The notes beneath the pieces are model-generated. The model was not told the DNA's origin, ran no database searches, and saw only the letters and a program-made list of their open reading frames with translations. Positions 10,391 to 18,519 of a stretch of DNA of 64,000 nt are shown in pieces (the first letter of the stretch is position 1; each line of letters begins with the position of its first letter). The translations under genes were made by a program, and so were the position numbers. The stretch spans positions 51,101,554 to 51,165,553 of the forward strand of contig OX485803.1 of NCBI GenBank assembly GCA_950295325.1, given 5' to 3'. This stretch comes from Polytrichum commune (lineage: Eukaryota; Streptophyta; Polytrichopsida; Polytrichales; Polytrichaceae).

Positions 10391-12526
10391 ATGGTGCAAA
10401 CTAGGAGCCGATATTATCGATCTCCATCACCAGATTACTTGGAGGACGTGCATACCACAAATCTTGAGCCAGAGGTAGATACCAACGAGGCTTTTGAGCC
10501 TATTTCGGCGTTGGACACTACTAGTAGGCTTCAGATTTGGAGTGTCGGCACGTTCGACGAAATGGAGGACGATTGCCACAATTCAGTGCGTGATCGGTTT
10601 TCAGGTCGAGCTGGGGGCATTTCCTTGCCCGATTGGAAACTCCGGTTTCGTACCTGGATTAAGGAGAAACGCCAAAGGTCTTCCAATTTCAATGATTGGT
10701 ATGCCTTTGAACTTCTGCCTCAACATTTGGAGTATGAGGCACTCCAAACTTATGAACGTTGGACAGAGGGTCATCAGCGACAACTTCGGGAGGTGGAGCA
10801 GTATTGGGAGGCTCGGGTTGAGCTCATTTCAGCCCTTAAGGATGGGGCGGTTGCTACCTTAGCTCCACCCACCTTAAAGGAGGAGGAATCGCCGGCGGAG
10901 TCTAAGGACACGGAACTGGCACTTGGGCCAATGGTGGCTAGCAGTAGCACGGCAACCCTTTCACGGGTGGCACGTGCTACACAGGCAACATTGACGGTTG
11001 TTGGTCCACCACCTCTGTTTAATCCCCTTACTGAATTTGTCGCACATTTGGAAGTGGAGTATGGTGGGTTTCGGCGAGACCAGATGCAGCGCATCCAGGA
11101 TTTCCGCCGAGAGAAGGATGATACTCCACGGACCATGTATACGCGACTCGCGCGATTTGCTGTGGAGTCGGGAGGTGTTTTTGCTGAGAGTCAGCTTGTT
11201 AAAATCTTTTTGTCTAAGATTGACAAGCGGCTACTTGAGTTGGCATCACCTCGGATTATCCTCGACTACGAGGGCCGAGCTACGCTTGCACAAGCGTTTG
11301 CCGTGGTTGAGAGATGTGATCGGGTTCTTTGCCAACATGATGCCACGGATATGGTATCTTGGATGACAGAGAGTCCGAAACCAAGAAGAATTGTCACAGC
11401 TACTAGTAGTATAGCTGAGACTCAACCCGTCAAGGAGCAAAAGATTTTGCATTGTTGGGGTTGTGGAGAAGCTGGTCATTCGAAGAATGATCCCAATTGT
11501 CCTAAGAAGAAGAAAACTCAGCCTTTGGGAAAATTAAAACAAAAGATGGAACCAGTAAAGGCAAGGGGCAATTCTAAGAAGAGACAATTGAAATGTAACC
11601 ATTGTGGTGGCACTAATCACGATGTGGATCATTGTTTCCAACTTCATCCTGAGATGCGGCCTGCCAGTTATATCACTGGAAAGTCTCCAAGGGAGCAGAG
11701 TCTTGAGGCTAAGGTGGCAGAGCTTGAGCAAAAGCTCAAATCTTCTGCATCTTTTGCTCAAATTTCTAAGCCGCATGTGGGTGGTGGCACCTCGGGTTCG
11801 GACATGTATATGTTTGGAGCAGCTGGAGAGGTGGTGGCGACGACTTCTACTCGCTCCCAAACATTGGCAGATGCAGTGGCTTCCACGAGTGGTGGTAGCA
11901 ACGAGGTGCTACATCCTCGCCATGCCGGACCAGCTGATCAAATTGGTCAAGCACGTTTGTCTCTTTCATTTGGATTGGTAGACACCACTGTTGTTGGGGC
12001 TAAAAACCCTGTACCTTTGAGAGATGGGGATTCCATCTCGAAGGATGTTACGCAGACATTGGCATATAAAATTCTCCATATGCCAATTTTCTCGAGTTCG
12101 GAGTTTATGGCTTCGGATTTCAAGCCTGCTGCAGTTTTTCATTTAGCTGGGAGAATGTTAGAAGGTAAGGCGGATTTTCCATCCCTTCAAGTATCCCAAG
12201 CTGTGGTTGATATACCTGTGGCTGAGGAGGGGAAGGACTTAGCCAATTTGCGAGCGAGTCTTGCGGATGCGGCGATCATTGCTTTTGGTAAGCAAACTGA
12301 TATTCCTCCAGCATCAATTTCAGCAGTGGATACGTCGTTTTCGAATTATGCGTCGGGAGCGGCATATCTTGCAGACATTTCTGCAAGGCCTGCTCACGAA
12401 CGGCATAATTTGCAACCTGGAGTTGTACGGCTGATAAACGACAAATCTTTGTTTGTCGTTTCACGCACGGATATGCCCACTATCCGTGCTACACCACTGA
12501 GAGTTATGATGGATTCCGGTGCTTAA
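10391..12526 (+). CDS. gag: Gag polyprotein with the start of the protease
   Basis: The capsid-forming part of the retroelement polyprotein, expected to package element RNA in the cytoplasm. The start MVQTRSR is typical of plant Ty3/gypsy Gag. The capsid-like region covers about residues 60-330. Two zinc knuckles follow: Cys codons at 11453-11500 (C-x2-C-x4-H-x6-C, slightly longer than canonical) and 11594-11635 (canonical C-x2-C-x4-H-x4-C). A heptad-like Leu/Lys segment occurs soon after. The last residues, MMDSGA, are the aspartic-protease active site (Asp codon 12512), cut by a TAA at 12524. In a normal element translation would continue into protease; the stop is one C-to-T change from Gln. 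About 711 residues are open. Confidence 0.9.
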   Translation: MVQTRSRYYRSPSPDYLEDVHTTNLEPEVDTNEAFEPISALDTTSRLQIWSVGTFDEMEDDCHNSVRDRFSGRAGGISLPDWKLRFRTWIKEKRQRSSNFNDWYAFELLPQHLEYEALQTYERWTEGHQRQLREVEQYWEARVELISALKDGAVATLAPPTLKEEESPAESKDTELALGPMVASSSTATLSRVARATQATLTVVGPPPLFNPLTEFVAHLEVEYGGFRRDQMQRIQDFRREKDDTPRTMYTRLARFAVESGGVFAESQLVKIFLSKIDKRLLELASPRIILDYEGRATLAQAFAVVERCDRVLCQHDATDMVSWMTESPKPRRIVTATSSIAETQPVKEQKILHCWGCGEAGHSKNDPNCPKKKKTQPLGKLKQKMEPVKARGNSKKRQLKCNHCGGTNHDVDHCFQLHPEMRPASYITGKSPREQSLEAKVAELEQKLKSSASFAQISKPHVGGGTSGSDMYMFGAAGEVVATTSTRSQTLADAVASTSGGSNEVLHPRHAGPADQIGQARLSLSFGLVDTTVVGAKNPVPLRDGDSISKDVTQTLAYKILHMPIFSSSEFMASDFKPAAVFHLAGRMLEGKADFPSLQVSQAVVDIPVAEEGKDLANLRASLADAAIIAFGKQTDIPPASISAVDTSFSNYASGAAYLADISARPAHERHNLQPGVVRLINDKSLFVVSRTDMPTIRATPLRVMMDSGA

Positions 12527-12811
12527 CCGGTTATGATTGGCAAAGGACTTGCTGACAGTCTTTGATTGACGCCAGCAAGCTTGGATCCTTGTCCATTCAC
12601 TATTGTGACTTCAGTAGGGGGCACTGAACGTGCAACAGGTTACACCAAGGCACCTCTACATTTGATTTTTCATGTGGGGGCAGGGCCTACTTACACTCAT
12701 TTGTCAATAAAGTGTGTTGTTACTAATGCTACCAACTATGATATACTTGTTGGTCAGCAAGCTCTTTATCCACTTGGCTTTGGTTTGAATAATTGGACGG
12801 AAGAGGCATGA
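12500..12811 (+). pseudogene. Aspartic protease domain interrupted by stops
   Basis: The retroviral-type aspartic protease that would mature the polyprotein. The DSG catalytic triad is encoded at 12512-12520 in frame with Gag. TAA (12524) and TGA (12563) fall right after it in the same frame, and a third stop (TGA, 12809) closes the domain. Between them the frame reads like a pepsin-type fold, with a region ending DILVGQQAL that matches the D-I-L-(I/V)-G motif near the end of retropepsins. Each stop is one C-to-T step from Gln or Arg. As written no functional protease can be made without readthrough. Confidence 0.75.
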
Positions 12812-13180
12812 ATTAGACCGGGATGGTCCACTGGAGATGGCAGGAAGGTATTTATTCCCGTCACATTTGCAGCCACTGCTATGACTATGGTTGCGGAGGC
12901 AATGTTTGGTTGCAGCGGTTCAGTTGTAGATTTGCCTTGTGCTCTAGTTTTATTGGAGGAAACAATAGACTACCCTTGTAATGCAGCAGAACAACAATTT
13001 TTACCATCTTTTCAAATTCCTGCTCGACATTTCAAGGATCCACCTCCACCATGGCGAACTCCTAAGGAGTTATCCGAACATTGTCAACACATTGTAGCAA
13101 ATTTGGAGCTTGGAGAGGCACCTCCAACTTCATCCTCATTTTCTTTTTGCTCAACCCATTCGTTGGCAACCGTCACCTGA
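12812..13180 (+). pseudogene. Linker between protease and methyltransferase, with frameshift
   Basis: The Gag/protease frame stays open from 12812 to a TGA at 13178-13180 with no recognised domain; an acidic stretch is followed by a proline-rich PPPPWRTP segment. The methyltransferase is in the frame one base further on, and the reading crosses naturally at the TTTTT of 13144-13148. A single extra T there is the simplest explanation; a programmed +1 shift cannot be excluded. Confidence 0.6.
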
Positions 13181-14216
13181 AGGTATTGTCCTTGTGGAGA
13201 TCTTTGGAGGCATTGGCACAGGTTTGGCGGCAGTGTTGGAAGCTGGAATTACAGTTTGGCGATATATTCATGTGGACAATGGGTATGCAGCCAACAGAGC
13301 CGTCCGACACCACATCCAACAATTGTTGTTGAGATACCCCGCACAATTGTCAGCCTCTGCCATTCATGGATGTTGTGGTCAACTTCCTCAAGATGTCACT
13401 ATGATTAGTGATGAGGATTTGAGAAGGTTGGGCCACGTGGGTTTGATTATTGCAAGATGGCCTTGTCAAGGCCATTCGCGGGCAGGAACTGGCCAGAGAT
13501 TGGATGATCCTAGGTCTAGTTTGTTTGCGGATTTGACGCGATTGACGCAATGGTGGTTTACCCACCAATCAACTCCGCCAGGGTACATTTTCGAAAATGT
13601 ACCATTATTGGGTGATACCCGGCACAAAATGGTGAAGGATGGTGAGTACATTAACCAAATTCTGGGTACTCCAACATTTCTGGATGCTGCATCTTTGGGA
13701 TCCTTTGCTCATCGGCCTCGTTGATTTTGGACCAACTTGGTATCACCTCGGGTGCTTTCAGCGGCGATTGCCCGCATTCCCCGCCTTATGGATCGCAAGG
13801 TGGATGACATTTTAGATGATCATCGTGTTTCCTTGGCAGTTACCAAGGATGACACCTTGCCATTTGCATTAATTAATAAGGTGGGCATTCCGAGAGGTGC
13901 ACTACCTACTTTTGTGACATATCCACATTTTTTTGCATTTCGATCTCGTAGACCTGGCATGGTTTGGGATTCAAAATTCCAAACTTATGAGGAGCCTACG
14001 ACAGATGAGCGGGAACGCGCCATGGGTTTTCTTACATGTACAACGGCTGCTCACGGGCTTCAGGAAGGTCAGAGACGTTTCCTATTGGGGCAAGCTATGG
14101 ATCTTAATAGCATTGTATGGATAATTGGAATTTGTTTTGCTGCTCAACAACATATGGATGACCAATTGCTTACTCTGAGGGCAGAGAACAATGGTCAGGG
14201 GGCAATGGAGCCGTAA
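13149..14216 (+). pseudogene. C5-cytosine DNA methyltransferase domain embedded in the polyprotein
   Basis: A class-I C5-cytosine methyltransferase, which would transfer methyl from S-adenosylmethionine to DNA cytosine. Motifs occur in the standard order: I, FGGIGTG (13203-13223), the cofactor loop; a motif II-like acidic residue in HVDNG; IV, PCQ with the catalytic Cys codon at 13464 in a RWPCQGHS context; then a GTGQRLDDPRSSLF stretch as in DNMT/Dcm families; VI, ENV (13593-13601); VIII, RPR-stop-FWTN; a target-recognition-like region; a late ERAMGF; and X, LLGQAM (14082-14099). The order is not circularly permuted, which excludes a DRM-type enzyme. PCQ is shared with CMT/DNMT1 and bacterial enzymes, while FWTN recalls DNMT3/DRM, so the donor lineage is unclear. 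A TGA at 13722 (probably CGA before mutation) splits motif VIII, and TAA at 14214 closes the frame. It sits between PR and RT and has no separate start, so it was presumably made as part of Gag-Pol. Confidence 0.88.
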
Positions 14217-14501
14217 TCCAAGGATCACATTGAGGTCAATGACACCGAGGGATTATTTCCTTTGAAACTTCATGTTGCGGAAGAGCTTCGAGCCCAACAT
14301 ATTTTTTCGGCTTTGGCCCAAGAGTTTGGGAAGTTGAAGGCCCATAAAATGTTTCCACTTCTATTTCTTGGTGATACTTCATATGTGGGTAGCTATTTAG
14401 CTACACAAACTGATTGTAGTGGAAAGGATACGCATTTGGATTCAAGTGCAGATGATGGGGGCAAAGGTGTTGCCCTCTCCACGGACTAGCAATCACAGGT
14501 T
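14217..14501 (+). pseudogene. Linker between methyltransferase and reverse transcriptase
   Basis: The methyltransferase frame continues, open except for TAG at 14487-14489, and joins directly to the RT frame with no further shift. No domain is recognised; it is mixed helical and acidic sequence. The TAG is one C-to-T step from CAG. Confidence 0.55.
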
Positions 14502-15998
14502 GTGCTGGCACCAAGTGGCAATCCTTCTATGAAGAAGGAAACCATGGAGTTTGACGATTGGCCAATTGAAGTGGGGCCAAAGCTTACTGGTGCCGAAGCA
14601 CGAAAGGTACGGGCATTTATTCACTCTTACCGTAATTATTTTGCCTTTAGTCTTCATGATCTTGAAGGATATAAAGGTAAACCTGTTCGTATTCAACTCG
14701 AGGACGACCACCCTATTTTCAGACGGCCGTACAGACTTAGTACCTCTGAAAGGTTGGGTGTTCAAACTCGATGTCAAGAGTTATTGGCAGCGGAATTGAT
14801 TGAACTCTCCAATGGAGAGTATGCTTGTGCCACGGTTATGCCGTCAAAGAAGGATATCTTTGGCAACTGGACGGAAAAACGGATGTGTGGTGATTATCGT
14901 CCAGTCAACCGCAAGACCAAGTCGGATCGATATCCAATGCCAATGCCGGAAGAGTTGTTTGATGCACTGGGATTTTCTAGAATCTTCAGCACTCTGGATT
15001 TGAGGTCTGGTTATCACCAATTACCTTTGTTGTTGGGTGATCGGGTGAAGACCGCATTTTGGGGAATTGATAAAGATGGCAATGATCAACTTTATCATTG
15101 GAAATTTCTGCCATTTAGTCTAGAGAATGCACCAGCTGAATTTCAGCGGGTGATGGACCAATTATTGGCTGGTTTGCCGTTTGCTAGATGTTACATTGAT
15201 GATGTTATCATCTTTAGTAACAGTCCACAGGATCATGTGAGACATTTGCAAGCGGTATTTGAACGACTTCAACGGTGGGGACTCCGTTTACATAATGGAA
15301 AATGTAAGTTTTTCCATGATCAATTGCCCTATTTAGGCCACATGATTGTTCCTGGCGGTCTTGGTGTGCAACAGGCGAAGGTGGATGCTTTGCACAAAAT
15401 TTCCGCACCTAGTGATGTACCACGGCTTCGTGCATTTCTAGGATTGGCAAATTATTATAGGAGGTTTGTCAAAAACTTTAGTTTGATTGCCAAACCTCTT
15501 ACCATTCTCACGGGGAAAGACCAACCATGGATTTGGAGTCGGGAACAACAACATGCATTTGATACATTGAAGCAGAGGCTCGGTTCAGCGCCAGTGCTTC
15601 GACGCCCGGATGTGTCTAGAGCTTTTGAATTGCACACGGATTGGAGTGCAGTGGGATTGGGAGCGGTATTGACACAGAAAGATGAAGAGGGAAAGGAATA
15701 TGTGGTGGCTTATGCATCTAGAAGTAATAATAGTACTGAATCTAATTATTCTTCTTATGAAGGCGAGGCCTTGACGGCCGTTTGGGCCATTGCACATTTT
15801 CGACCTTATTTGTATGGGCAGAAGTTTACTTTGGTGACTGATCATCAGCCTTTAAAATGGCTTATGGAATCAGATAAGCTCACCGGAAAACTTGCTAGGT
15901 GGGCATTGTTACTTCAGGAATATGATTTTGAAGTTGTTCACCGAGCAGGAATTGCCAACTTGGATGCAGACGGATTGTCTCGCAATCCAAGTCCTTAA
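14502..15998 (+). CDS. pol: Reverse transcriptase and RNase H domains
   Basis: Copies element RNA into DNA and degrades the RNA strand. RT core: LDLRSGYHQ, then LPFSLENAPAEFQ, then the catalytic YIDD box at 15192-15203, followed by YLGHMI and FLGLANYYRRF, all typical of Ty3/gypsy. RNase H follows, with the first Asp in LHTDWS (15639), a Glu in YEGEALT, TDHQPLKWL, and HRAGIANLDADGLSR at the end. The 498 codons are uninterrupted. The Met at 14502 is only the first Met after the TAG at 14487, not a true start; in the parent element this is the middle of one polyprotein. The TAA at 15996 again reads as Gln with one C-to-T reversal. Confidence 0.95.
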   Translation: MLAPSGNPSMKKETMEFDDWPIEVGPKLTGAEARKVRAFIHSYRNYFAFSLHDLEGYKGKPVRIQLEDDHPIFRRPYRLSTSERLGVQTRCQELLAAELIELSNGEYACATVMPSKKDIFGNWTEKRMCGDYRPVNRKTKSDRYPMPMPEELFDALGFSRIFSTLDLRSGYHQLPLLLGDRVKTAFWGIDKDGNDQLYHWKFLPFSLENAPAEFQRVMDQLLAGLPFARCYIDDVIIFSNSPQDHVRHLQAVFERLQRWGLRLHNGKCKFFHDQLPYLGHMIVPGGLGVQQAKVDALHKISAPSDVPRLRAFLGLANYYRRFVKNFSLIAKPLTILTGKDQPWIWSREQQHAFDTLKQRLGSAPVLRRPDVSRAFELHTDWSAVGLGAVLTQKDEEGKEYVVAYASRSNNSTESNYSSYEGEALTAVWAIAHFRPYLYGQKFTLVTDHQPLKWLMESDKLTGKLARWALLLQEYDFEVVHRAGIANLDADGLSRNPSP

Positions 15999-16181
15999 GA
16001 TGAGGATTTAACTGGAGCCAGGTGGCATGGAGATTGTGATCGTGAGGCAGTGCCGGGTTTGCATGCTGCCACGTATCTCACAATGATGTCGGGATTGGCT
16101 GCTGAAATCCTTGTGGAAGAGCAAGATGAGGATGTTGATAAATTTCTCGTTGTTAGTGATGTGTAGTAAGACCAAGCGGTC
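15999..16181 (+). pseudogene. RNase H to integrase linker with two adjacent stops
   Basis: The frame remains open from the TAA at 15996 to the doublet TAG-TAA at 16164-16169 and then continues straight into integrase. Both stops are single C-to-T changes from CAG and CAA. No domain is recognised. Confidence 0.55.
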
Positions 16182-17633
16182 TTGCACAAACTTCAACAAG
16201 GGATATTTCCTCTTGGACTATCTTCTATGGAGCGAGATAGAGTTAGTCACCGGATAACAAGGTTTCGTTGGACAAACGGCTTGTTATTTCGTGTGTGGCC
16301 GAACGGAACGAGGCGCATCGTTCCAAGGCCAGATCAAAGAGCTTCTTTGGTGCGGCAAGTGCACGAGGAGCTTGGACATTTTGGAGTGCGAAGGACACAC
16401 TCTATGTTGCGCAACCAATATTGGTGGACTGGTATGTACCAACAGGTTGTCACTTATGTTTCTCGGTGTGAAATATGTGACCGGGTCAGGTCAAGTTTTA
16501 ATACTTTGTCACCTCAACTTCAGCCTTTACTTATTATGGGCTTGGGATATCGTTGGTCTTTGGATTTTGCCGGACCGCTTACTATCACTCCACATGGTTC
16601 CAAGTATGTGCTTGTGATGGTGGAGCATTTTAGTAAGTGGATTGAACTCGTGGCTCTTCCCCAAAATTCCTTAGAATTGGCAGCTATGGCATTTCTTGAT
16701 CGAGTTTTGGCACGGTTTGGAGCACCTGCAGAGGTGTTGACGGATCAAGGGAGAGAATTCCTTGGATATTTCGAGGCTTTGTGTACCAAGGCTTTGATTG
16801 ATCATCGGACAACTTCCAGAGATTATCCTGAGGCAGATGGCTTAGCTGAACGAGTTGTTCAGACGGTTAAGCGCGGTTTGCGAAAGTATGAATTGCTTCA
16901 TGGCAACCATCGCGATTGGGACTTGATGTTACCATGGATAGCAATGGGTTATCGTTTCAGCAGGCAAGCATCTTTGGCATCCTATAGTCCTTACCAACTC
17001 TTGTATGGACGGGAACCAATTTTACCTAGCTCGGTGCGAGAGAAATTGGCTCCCGTGGTAAACTTGGATGATCCAGATGTTTGGGCTCAATGTCTTCATG
17101 ACCGAGCAACGTTCTTCCAAAAGGCTATGCCTATGGCTATGGAGAACTTAAATATTGCTCAACATCGTGATACATTACGGTATGCCCGGATCCACAGTGG
17201 AGCTTATCGACCTCAGGTTCGTAGATTTTCCAAGGGGGATTATGTTTACTTGCAACGGGAGGCGCCTACTACATTGGATGTCAAGGCTGGGCGCACGATT
17301 TTGTGGGTAAAAGATGTCTTGCAAAGTGGTATATTATTGCTTGAAGGCAAGGATGGACGGGAATGTCGTGAGCATTCAAAGAATTGTGCTCCATGTCACC
17401 TTCCCATCGACGGCTCTGTGCATTCCGAGTTGGCGGTTGTACCACAGGGTCTGCCTTGTTATGTTTGTGGAGAGAAGAAAGGAGCTACAACAATGTTATT
17501 GTGCGACCAATGTCAACGTGAATGGCACATGGCATGTTTGACACCTCCCCTTTTTACTCTTCCTTCTGGCAATTGGGTTTGTCCTCGTTGTCGGAAAGCC
17601 TCTCATTCCGTGGCCGTTAATGGTCATGATTGA
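16182..17633 (+). CDS. Integrase with C-terminal PHD finger
   Basis: Inserts element cDNA into chromosomal DNA in the nucleus. The N-terminal HHCC zinc site has His codons at 16362 and 16377 and Cys at 16467 and 16476. The catalytic core has Asp (WSLDFAG, 16563), Asp (LTDQGREF, 16743) and Glu (GLAERVVQ, 16848), a correct D,D35E spacing. A GPY/F-like basic segment follows at about 17215-17400, ending in KNCAPCHLP. In place of a chromodomain, the last 60 residues form a PHD zinc finger (17457-17591). The frame ends at TGA 17631-17633, which I take as the natural terminus. The Met at 16182 is merely the first after the TAG-TAA doublet. Confidence 0.93.
   Translation: MHKLQQGIFPLGLSSMERDRVSHRITRFRWTNGLLFRVWPNGTRRIVPRPDQRASLVRQVHEELGHFGVRRTHSMLRNQYWWTGMYQQVVTYVSRCEICDRVRSSFNTLSPQLQPLLIMGLGYRWSLDFAGPLTITPHGSKYVLVMVEHFSKWIELVALPQNSLELAAMAFLDRVLARFGAPAEVLTDQGREFLGYFEALCTKALIDHRTTSRDYPEADGLAERVVQTVKRGLRKYELLHGNHRDWDLMLPWIAMGYRFSRQASLASYSPYQLLYGREPILPSSVREKLAPVVNLDDPDVWAQCLHDRATFFQKAMPMAMENLNIAQHRDTLRYARIHSGAYRPQVRRFSKGDYVYLQREAPTTLDVKAGRTILWVKDVLQSGILLLEGKDGRECREHSKNCAPCHLPIDGSVHSELAVVPQGLPCYVCGEKKGATTMLLCDQCQREWHMACLTPPLFTLPSGNWVCPRCRKASHSVAVNGHD
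17457..17591 (+). other. PHD finger domain at the integrase C terminus
   Basis: Ligands are spaced C-x2-C-x11-C-x2-C-x4-H-x2-C-x14-C-x2-C, the full Cys4-His-Cys3 PHD pattern, with the family hallmark LLCDQC followed by WH, PP and a Trp two residues before the penultimate Cys (NWVCPRC). PHD fingers usually bind the histone H3 tail (unmodified or K4-methylated). Its position suggests steering of integration by chromatin state, by analogy with chromovirus chromodomains; the ligand is not predictable from sequence alone. Confidence 0.9.
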
Positions 17634-18060
17634 GGATTTTGTGGATGTTTACCACATGTTTTAGTGGTGAAGTTGTTATTTAGTTGGTTGGAAATTTTAT
17701 GGGATTGAAAATCACATTGAAAGAGTTATCCAATAATTCAACATAAATGGTTGAAGGCGATTAAGGATGGGGCTCAAATTGCACCCAGCCTATAGTTCTT
17801 GGATTACTTTCTCAATCATGAGTTTAATTCCTTAGATTACCACTACCCAATTGAATATGTATAGATGTAGCAACAACTTCATCATGTTCAACAACTCTAC
17901 CGATGAGTGTGTTTGTTCCTAGCCGATTGGAGGGGCTCCTTATCTGCTAGTGGGGGCACTTGAAGAGGTGGTTGTTTAGCATTTTAGTTTGCTATTTTAT
18001 TTTGTTAATTGATGTTGACGCCGACACTCGATCAGTTGTGTTTAACGATCTGAGTTTACA
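17634..18060 (+). other. 3' non-coding region of the retroelement
   Basis: No open frame. A purine-rich CTAGTGGGGGCAC ... TTGAAGAGGTGG stretch at 17946-17970 could serve as a polypurine tract, in which case a 3' LTR would begin near 17970. I could not match the following sequence to anything upstream, so the 3' LTR is either missing, very diverged, or not where expected. Confidence 0.3.
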
Positions 18061-18361
18061 CGACAATTTGCTTATAATCAATTTAGAATCATTAAACTTC
18101 AAGAAATTATGATAACTATATGTAGTAAAATTACAGTCCAAATTTCAAGATTATATTAAGAATAGATATACACTTTGAGGCAAGAAAAACAGCCCATAGA
18201 AAACTAACAATTTTCAGCGCAAATAATATGTAGTTATTATATATAATAATATACCAATAAAGGAAAACATTAGTTCATTCTTGACTTTCAAAAATTCTTG
18301 TGAACAACCATCTATTCATATTGAAATGCGATCATCATCATTGACAAGAATAAGGAACACG

Positions 18362-18362
18362 A

Positions 18363-18393
<31 letters not shown>
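18362..18393. repeat. (AT)n microsatellite
   Basis: About 15 uninterrupted AT dinucleotides. Similar shorter runs occur at about 24158-24176. Confidence 0.95.
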
Positions 18394-18396
<3 letters not shown>

Positions 18397-18519
18397 TCCT
18401 TCCTAGCACCTTCCTTTGGGATGAATTTGCCTTCAAAACTTGTTTATGAGCCAAAAACGGACCTCTCATGAAGTTAAGGGTTAAACTGAAGACTTTAAGA
18501 TAATTTTGTGAGCCCGATT

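Larger units (their letters stand above)
8690..18050 (+). mobile_element. Ty3/gypsy-type retrotransposon carrying a DNA methyltransferase and a PHD finger
   Basis: The domain order is Gag, protease, C5-cytosine methyltransferase, reverse transcriptase, RNase H, integrase, PHD finger, all on the plus strand. RT before integrase places it in Ty3/gypsy rather than copia. Reading runs in one frame from 10391 to about 13148, shifts once, and then continues in a second frame to 17633. Nine internal stop codons and the shift make this copy defective as written. The coding limits are solid; the outer limits are guesses because I could not find two matching LTRs. A possible 5' LTR is at about 8690-9180, and the 3' flank from 17634 to about 18050 is non-coding. 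Confidence 0.85.

Noticed and set aside
13149-14216. Methyltransferase as a DRM-type enzyme
   Set aside because: DRM enzymes have circularly permuted motifs (VI-X before I-V). Here motif I comes first and X last.
12524-16169. Stops repaired by U-to-C RNA editing
   Set aside because: Such editing of TAA/TAG/TGA is known for organelle transcripts of hornworts, ferns and lycophytes, but this is a nuclear retroelement. Mutation by cytosine deamination is the simpler reading.
17970-18060. 3' LTR start after the purine-rich stretch
   Set aside because: No matching upstream copy could be found by eye, so it is mentioned only as a possibility.
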